Source: Nocardioides pinisoli
GTDB taxonomy: Bacteria > Actinomycetota > Actinomycetes > Propionibacteriales > Nocardioidaceae
DNA length: 64,000 nt
Direction: 5' to 3'
Assembly: GCF_024199985.1 (NCBI RefSeq)
Contig: NZ_JANARS010000004.1
Location: forward strand, 124,001 to 188,000
The number at the start of each line of letters is the position of its first letter. Position 1 is the first letter of the stretch. The notes beneath the pieces were generated by a model. It did no database searches. It was not told the DNA's origin and worked only from the letters and a program-made list of their open reading frames with translations. The translations under genes and the position numbers were made by a program. Positions 59,438 through 64,000 of the stretch are shown one piece after another.

Positions 59438-59899
59438 TCAGAGCCAGCGGCGCACCCGGTGCGTATAGGCGACGTACGGCTCCCCCAGCCGCTCGCGCAG
59501 GAACCGCTCCTCCGGGCGGACGGCACCCCACCACACGAGCAGCCACGAGACCGGCAGCGTCACCACCGCCCAGAGGCTCGGCACCAGCAGCGCGATCCCG
59601 AGGTGGAGCGCGAGGAGGCCGACGTAGAGCGGGTTGCGCGAGAGCCGGTAGGGGCCCTCCTCGATCAGCGAGGTCGTCGCCCCTCCCGGCAGCAGCCCGG
59701 TCCGGTGGCGCCGGAAGAGCCAGAGCGACCACCCGTTCCAGACGGCGAAGGCGGCCAGCAGCGCCCAGCCCATGTGCACCCGCCAGCCGCCCAGCTCGAC
59801 GGGATCACCCCACCACGCCGTGGCCAGGAGCCCGGCCAGCAGCGGTGCGCCGATCGCGACGGGCGGCCACAGCCGGAACGCGACGGTGTCGCCGCTCAG
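59438..59899 (-). CDS. isoprenylcysteine carboxyl methyltransferase-like membrane protein, CTG start proposed
   Basis: About 153 residues. The diagnostic C-terminal block is LIEEGPYRLSRNPLYVGLLALHLGIALLVPSLWAVVTLPVSWLLVWWGAVRPEERFLRERLGEPYVAYTHRVRRWL (SAM-binding ICMT/phospholipid-methyltransferase fold) with 3-4 helices. No in-frame ATG, GTG or TTG lies between the DUF5709 stop and the first helix; the only candidate is CTG 59899, overlapping that stop as CTGA. Start therefore tentative. Substrate unknown. Confidence 0.8.
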   Translation of the reverse strand: MSGDTVAFRLWPPVAIGAPLLAGLLATAWWGDPVELGGWRVHMGWALLAAFAVWNGWSLWLFRRHRTGLLPGGATTSLIEEGPYRLSRNPLYVGLLALHLGIALLVPSLWAVVTLPVSWLLVWWGAVRPEERFLRERLGEPYVAYTHRVRRWL

Positions 59900-60372
59900 T
59901 AGTCGTCGCCGTCCCAGGGCTCGGGCTCCGGCTCGCGGGTGATGTGCATCGCTGCCTCCTCGGCGGAGGCGCCGGCACCGTCGATGCCGACGTCGTGGGC
60001 GACCTCCTGCTTGTCGACGTCCTGCCCGAGCCCCTCGTCGGGGGCCACGAGGCGGCCGGTGCGCGCGTCGGCCTCGTCGAGACCGAGCTGCTCGTCGAGG
60101 GCGTTCTCGTCCTCGCGGTCGTCGTCGCGGTCGTCCTCGGCGTAGGGGTCGATGTCGGGCTCCTCCTCGGCGAGCTTCTCGTCGAGCGACTCGCCCCGGA
60201 GCCGCTCGGCCTCCGTCGGGTAGTCGTCGTAGCCCTTCGGCGCGCGGTCGGGCGGCGAGTAGCCACGGTCCAGCACGTCCTCGAGGTCGCCGTCGTCCAG
60301 CGTGTCGCCGGGCTGCAGCTGGTCCTCGTCGTCGACGGACATGTCCAGGTAGGTCTCGCGGTCCTCGCTCAT
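59896..60372 (-). CDS. DUF5709 family acidic protein
   Basis: 158 residues, strongly acidic. Family pattern: DGDLEDVLDRGYSPPDRAPKGYDDYPTEAERLRGESLDEKLAEEEPD, then TGRLVAPDEG and the C-terminal DVGIDGAGASAEEAAMHI. Cytoplasmic, with no catalytic motif, function unknown. Actinobacterial genomes carry it widely. Its TGA overlaps the proposed CTG start of the methyltransferase-like gene. Confidence 0.88.
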   Translation of the reverse strand: MSEDRETYLDMSVDDEDQLQPGDTLDDGDLEDVLDRGYSPPDRAPKGYDDYPTEAERLRGESLDEKLAEEEPDIDPYAEDDRDDDREDENALDEQLGLDEADARTGRLVAPDEGLGQDVDKQEVAHDVGIDGAGASAEEAAMHITREPEPEPWDGDDY

Positions 60373-60423
60373 GCCTCAAGGCCTACCGGAGCGGACCGCC
60401 GTGGACAAGGGGCGACCGACCCA

Positions 60424-62538
60424 TCAGCCGAGCTCGCGCTCCAGCGCGTCGGTGAGCAGCGCGACCAGGGCCTCGGTCTGGATGTTGGCCGAGGACCCGA
60501 CCTCCGCGTCGGAGCCGTCGAGCGCCCGGGCGGCGAGGCCGGCCTTGGAGTCGATCAGCTCGGCTATCCGGGTGTCGATCGTCTGCGCGGCGATGATGCG
60601 CCACGCGGTGACCGGGTCGCTCTGGCCGATGCGGTGGACGCGGTCGATCGCCTGGGTCTGCTCGGCGTCGGTCCACGACAGCTCGGAGAGCACCACGTTG
60701 GAGGCCACCTGCAGGTTGACGCCGACGCCGGCGGCGGCCAGCGAGCAGACGATGACCTGCACGTCGGGGTCGTTGACGAAGGCCTCGATGGCGCGCTCGC
60801 GGGCGCGGGGGGTCTGGTCGCCGCGGATCGAGGTGTGCTTGAGTCCGCGGCGGGTGAAGGTCTCCTCGGCGATGTCCATGACGTCGACGTGGCGGGCGAA
60901 GAAGACGACCTTGCCGACGTTGCGCGCCAGCTGGGCGGCGTAGTCGGCGGCCAGGCCGGCCTTGGCGCGGCCGATGCGGCGGAACATCGAGAAGACGTTC
61001 TCGCCGCCCGTGCCCTGGTCCATCTCCTCGCGCTCCCACGTCGCGACGCGACGGACGAGCTCGTGGTCGATGCCGTCGACGACCGAGCCCGTACGACGGG
61101 TCTCGAGCGCGGCCTTGTAGCGCTGCACCAGCCGCCGGGCGAGGTCCTCCTCGGCCGCCCGGATCGAGCGGGTGTCCTCGTCGTCGAGCTCGACGGGGAT
61201 GTCGGCGATGCGGCGGGCCGGGATGTCCTCGGCGACGTCGACCTTGCGGCGCCGCACGATGCCCATGTCGATGACCGCCTTGCGGGCCGCGGGGTAGAAC
61301 GCGTGGTCCGCGGGGGTCAGGTCGGTCTCCTCCAGCGACTCCATCAGCCGCGCCAGCGGCTTGGTGTCGTCGACCCAGCCCAGGAACTGCCAGATCGCGC
61401 GGAAGTCCTCGATGTCGTTGATCAGCGGCGTGCCGGTCAGTGCCATCAGCAGCGGGCGGGCGGTCCGGGCGCGGAGCTGCTCGGAGAGCTCGAGCACGTG
61501 GCGCGAGCGCTGCGAGGTCTTGTTCTTGATGAAGTGGGCCTCGTCGACGACCATCCCGCGGAAGCCGAACGAGCCGAGCCAGCCGACGTGCCGGTCGAGG
61601 ATCTCGTAGTTGACGATGATCACGTCGGCGAAGGCGTCGACCTGGTCGCCGTCACCGTGGATGACGGTGGCGCGGCGGCGCGGCGTCCAGCGCTCGGTCT
61701 CGCGGGCCCAGTTGGTCTTGACGACGTTGGGGCACACCACGAGCAGCGGGTAGGCGTCGGCGGCCTGCGCCGCGAGCAGCGCCTGCGCGGTCTTGCCGAG
61801 GCCGGGCTCGTCGGCCAGCAGGAAGGTGCGGTGGCCCTCGGCGGCCGCGGCGATCATGCGCGCCTGGTGGGGCATCAGCTCGAGCTTGCCCGGCGCCTTG
61901 AGGGAGGTGGCCTCGGGCAGGTCCATGCAGGAGGAGGCGCCGCCGAGCTCGAAGGAGCGGAAGAGCGGGCCGAGCAGCTCCCAGGAGGACAGCCGGCCGT
62001 GGACCGAGCGACGCTCGTGGCCGATGCCGAAGTCGGGCTTGAGGAACGGGTTGGCCAGCTGGTGCTGGAGGACCGACTGCGGCACCACCCGGCGCTCGCC
62101 GAGACCGGGGCCGGCCTCGTCGTCGGGCTTCGGCTCCTCCGGGGCGACCTCCACGCCGGCCTTGCGCAGCATCTCCAGGCGCAGGTCGCGGGCGCTGTCG
62201 GTGACGACGGACTCCTCGGAGAGGAGCCCGAAGAGGGAGGGGTCGCGGGTGGCGGTCTTGGCGAGGATCGTCGCGATGCCGTCGAGGCGCTTGAGCTCGT
62301 CGGCCTTCTGGGCGTCGGTGAGCTCGGCCGAGGCGCGTACGTCGGTGCGGTGCTCGCGGACCAGCAACGCGACGACCTGGAAGCGCACCCGCTGGCCGGG
62401 AGCGAGCGGACCGCGCTGCACCGCCGACTCGAGCTCGCGCACGGCTCGCGCCAGGACGGGGACGATGCCCTCGTTGTCCTTGTGGCGGGCGTGCGCAGGG
62501 GTGCGGCGGTTGCCGCGTTGACGCTGGCGCTGGGCCAA
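60424..62538 (-). CDS. SNF2-family helicase (SMARCAL1/HepA-like)
   Basis: 704 residues from TTG 62538, chosen because GGAGGACACC directly precedes it; longer frames upstream have low-complexity content. RecA1 has LLADEPGLGKTAQALLAA (Walker A, about 241), DEAHFIKNK (Walker B, about 330) and TGTPLIND. RecA2 has VFFARHVDVMDIAEETF, SLAAAGVGVNLQVASNVVLSELSWTDAEQTQAIDRVHRIGQ. ATP-dependent DNA translocase, probably in replication-fork or transcription repair. N-terminal ~200 residues are a basic, family-specific region with RRTPAHARHKD. Confidence 0.92.
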   Translation of the reverse strand: MAQRQRQRGNRRTPAHARHKDNEGIVPVLARAVRELESAVQRGPLAPGQRVRFQVVALLVREHRTDVRASAELTDAQKADELKRLDGIATILAKTATRDPSLFGLLSEESVVTDSARDLRLEMLRKAGVEVAPEEPKPDDEAGPGLGERRVVPQSVLQHQLANPFLKPDFGIGHERRSVHGRLSSWELLGPLFRSFELGGASSCMDLPEATSLKAPGKLELMPHQARMIAAAAEGHRTFLLADEPGLGKTAQALLAAQAADAYPLLVVCPNVVKTNWARETERWTPRRRATVIHGDGDQVDAFADVIIVNYEILDRHVGWLGSFGFRGMVVDEAHFIKNKTSQRSRHVLELSEQLRARTARPLLMALTGTPLINDIEDFRAIWQFLGWVDDTKPLARLMESLEETDLTPADHAFYPAARKAVIDMGIVRRRKVDVAEDIPARRIADIPVELDDEDTRSIRAAEEDLARRLVQRYKAALETRRTGSVVDGIDHELVRRVATWEREEMDQGTGGENVFSMFRRIGRAKAGLAADYAAQLARNVGKVVFFARHVDVMDIAEETFTRRGLKHTSIRGDQTPRARERAIEAFVNDPDVQVIVCSLAAAGVGVNLQVASNVVLSELSWTDAEQTQAIDRVHRIGQSDPVTAWRIIAAQTIDTRIAELIDSKAGLAARALDGSDAEVGSSANIQTEALVALLTDALERELG

Positions 62539-62737
62539 GGTGTCCTCCCGGACTCGGGTACGCGTCGTGGGACAGGCGAGCCCGTGCGGCTCTGCCTGCA
62601 CGCCACGGCGTGGAGGTGTGGAGCGGGCGCCAGGTGCGCGGTGTCCGGCGGATCGGGGGTGATCACAGCGGCACGGCGTCTGGAACGCTGCCACCACTGT
62701 AGCCCCCGCCGGCCGGTTGCCGGTAACCAACCGCGCG

Positions 62738-64000
62738 TCAGCGTGCCGCGCGGTGGTCGACGATCCGGCGCATCTTGCCCACCGACCGCTCGATGGAGGC
62801 CACGTCGACGACGTCGACCCCGACGCTCACGCCGATGGACGCCTTGATCCGGTGCGCGAGCTCGGCCTGCGCGGCGTCGGCCTCGGCGTCGGTGGTGGCG
62901 TCGCGCCGCTCGACGCGGACCGTCAGGGTGTCGAGGTGGCCGGTGCGGTCGAGGTGGCACTGGAAGTGCGGCGACAGGGCCGGGATGCCGAGCACGATCT
63001 CCTCGATCTGCGTCGGGAACAGGTTGACCCCACGCAGGATGATCATGTCGTCGGTGCGACCGGTGATCTTCTCCATCCGCCGCATGCTCCGCGCGGTCCC
63101 GGGCAGCAGCCGGGTCAGGTCACGGGTGCGGTAGCGGAGCACGGGCATCGCCTGCTTCGTCAGCGTCGTGAGGACCAGCTCGCCCTCCTCGCCGTCAGGC
63201 AGCACCTCGCCGGTCACCGGGTCGATGACCTCGGGGTAGAAGTGGTCCTCCCAGACGTGCAGGCCGTCCTTGGTCTCCACGCACTCGCTCGCCACCCCGG
63301 GGCCGATCACCTCGGACAGCCCGTAGATGTCCACCGCGTGCATGTCGGTGCGCTCCTCCATCTCGCGACGCATGTCGTTGGTCCACGGCTCCGCGCCGAA
63401 GATGCCGACCTTGAGCGACGTCGAGCGCGGGTCGACGCCCTGCGCCTCGAGCTCGTCGAGGATCGAGAGCATGTAGGACGGGGTGACCATGATGACGTCG
63501 GGCTCGAAGTCGAGGATCAGCTGGACCTGGCGCTGGGTCATGCCCCCGGACACGGGCACGACCGTGCAGCCAAGGCGCTCGGCGCCGGCGTGCGCGCCCA
63601 GCCCGCCGGTGAAGAGCCCGTAGCCGTAGGCGTTGTGCAGCACCATCCCCCGCCGCCCACCCGCGGCCCGGATCGACCGCGCCACGACGTCGGCCCACAT
63701 GTCGAGGTCGTCGCGGGTGTAGCCCACCACGGTCGGCTTGCCGGTGGTGCCGCTCGAGGCGTGGAGGCGTACGACGTCCTCGCGGGGCACCGCGAACATG
63801 CCGAACGGGTAGTTGTCGCGCAGCGTCGCCTTGGTGGTGAAGGGCAGCCGCGCCAGGTCCTCCAGCGACCGTACGCCGTCCGGGCCGACGCCGGCCTCGT
63901 CGAGGGCCCGGCGGTAGTGCGCGACGTGGTCGTAGGCGTGGCGCACCGACCACTGGAGCCGCTCGAGCTGCAGCGCGCGCAGCTCCTCGACCGGTGCGGT
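62738..64000 (-). CDS. paaK: phenylacetate--CoA ligase (cut by window edge)
   Basis: The first codons lie beyond 64000; ~420 residues are here, reading in from EELRALQLERLQWSVRHAYDHVAHYRRAL. ANL-type motifs: HASSGTTGKPTVVGYT (P-loop), LHNAYGYGLFTGGLG, IFGAEPWTNDMRREME, DIYGLSEVIGPG, RYRTRDLT (Asp) and GRTDDMIILRGVNLFPTQIEE. This is PaaK, which activates phenylacetate with CoA for the paa catabolic pathway; the remaining paa genes would be outside the window. Upstream of the helicase on the same strand, 199 bp away. Confidence 0.93.
   Translation of the reverse strand, partial: TAPVEELRALQLERLQWSVRHAYDHVAHYRRALDEAGVGPDGVRSLEDLARLPFTTKATLRDNYPFGMFAVPREDVVRLHASSGTTGKPTVVGYTRDDLDMWADVVARSIRAAGGRRGMVLHNAYGYGLFTGGLGAHAGAERLGCTVVPVSGGMTQRQVQLILDFEPDVIMVTPSYMLSILDELEAQGVDPRSTSLKVGIFGAEPWTNDMRREMEERTDMHAVDIYGLSEVIGPGVASECVETKDGLHVWEDHFYPEVIDPVTGEVLPDGEEGELVLTTLTKQAMPVLRYRTRDLTRLLPGTARSMRRMEKITGRTDDMIILRGVNLFPTQIEEIVLGIPALSPHFQCHLDRTGHLDTLTVRVERRDATTDAEADAAQAELAHRIKASIGVSVGVDVVDVASIERSVGKMRRIVDHRAAR

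Noticed and set aside
59332-62847. A 1171-codon plus-strand open frame over the ICMT, DUF5709 and helicase genes
   Set aside because: It runs antisense across three well-supported genes and has shadow-type composition and no motif.

Overview
The window is very GC-rich, gene-dense DNA with a strongly GC-biased third codon position. It comes from a high-GC Gram-positive actinobacterium, most like Nocardioides or a close relative (Propionibacteriales). Supporting markers are the E2-E1 fused 2-oxoglutarate dehydrogenase (Kgd/SucA) followed by its small DUF6104 partner, WhiB1 facing the PdtaS histidine kinase, the SigR-RsrA pair, the 24-residue ribosomal protein bL37, nickel superoxide dismutase with its dedicated peptidase, and F420-type oxidoreductases. 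I see no phage, transposase, integrase or CRISPR array. The species call is inference from gene content.

Layout. 1-2.7 kb: lysA (cut by the window edge), argS, a hot-dog thioesterase and tRNA-Arg(CCG) with a terminator. 2.9-8.1 kb: an MreB homologue convergent with a single-polypeptide fusion of a SEDS (RodA/FtsW) glycosyltransferase and a class B penicillin-binding protein, preceded by a membrane-anchored accessory protein. 8.4-11.4 kb: secreted proteins, an LCP-family transferase and a coupled lipoprotein. 11.6-15.7 kb: kgd and DUF6104. 15.7-21.5 kb: oxidoreductases, SRPBCC, an Eis-like acetyltransferase, a small membrane protein that looks frameshifted, and malic enzyme. 21.5-22.6 kb: sodX/sodN, with a 71-bp tandem repeat running out of the sodN 3' end. 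22.6-27 kb: GNAT, anti-sigma/SigF pair, whiB1 and pdtaS. 27-32.4 kb: acetolactate-synthase-like enzyme, a SigE-type ECF sigma factor with a coupled membrane protein, and a thioesterase.

32.4-33.0 kb carries no gene but three large tandem hairpins. 33.0-36.4 kb: bL37, rsrA-sigR (with a recognisable self-dependent promoter), a hydrolase, a YedK/HMCES peptidase and a degenerate GGDEF protein. 36.6-38.4 kb: an ECF sigma factor fused in one chain to a zinc-binding anti-sigma motif, membrane helices and an external Pro/Thr/Ser repeat stalk, preceded by overlapping mini-ORFs. 38.5-43.7 kb: DoxX, aroA, rsgA, hisN, CBS and FKBP genes. 43.7-50.8 kb: a two-component system, an ABC exporter, an S4 protein, a secreted phospholipase D-like protein, DUF445 and a nucleotidyltransferase. 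50.8-57.6 kb: a secreted metalloprotease, then a TetR-controlled operon (acyl-CoA dehydrogenase, SDR, aminoglycoside-phosphotransferase-like kinase, histidine phosphatase, SDR) that resembles the kinase/dehydrogenase route for 4-hydroxyacyl-CoA (levulinate, ACAD10/11 type). 57.7-64 kb: small membrane and acidic proteins, an isoprenylcysteine-methyltransferase-like protein with no usual start codon, a SNF2 helicase and a phenylacetate-CoA ligase cut by the window edge.

The points I think most deserve a second look are the SEDS-PBP fusion, the fused sigma/anti-sigma membrane protein with its leader mini-ORFs, the lva/ACAD10-like operon with its perfect operator, and the three-hairpin intergenic array. 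None could be checked against a database here.
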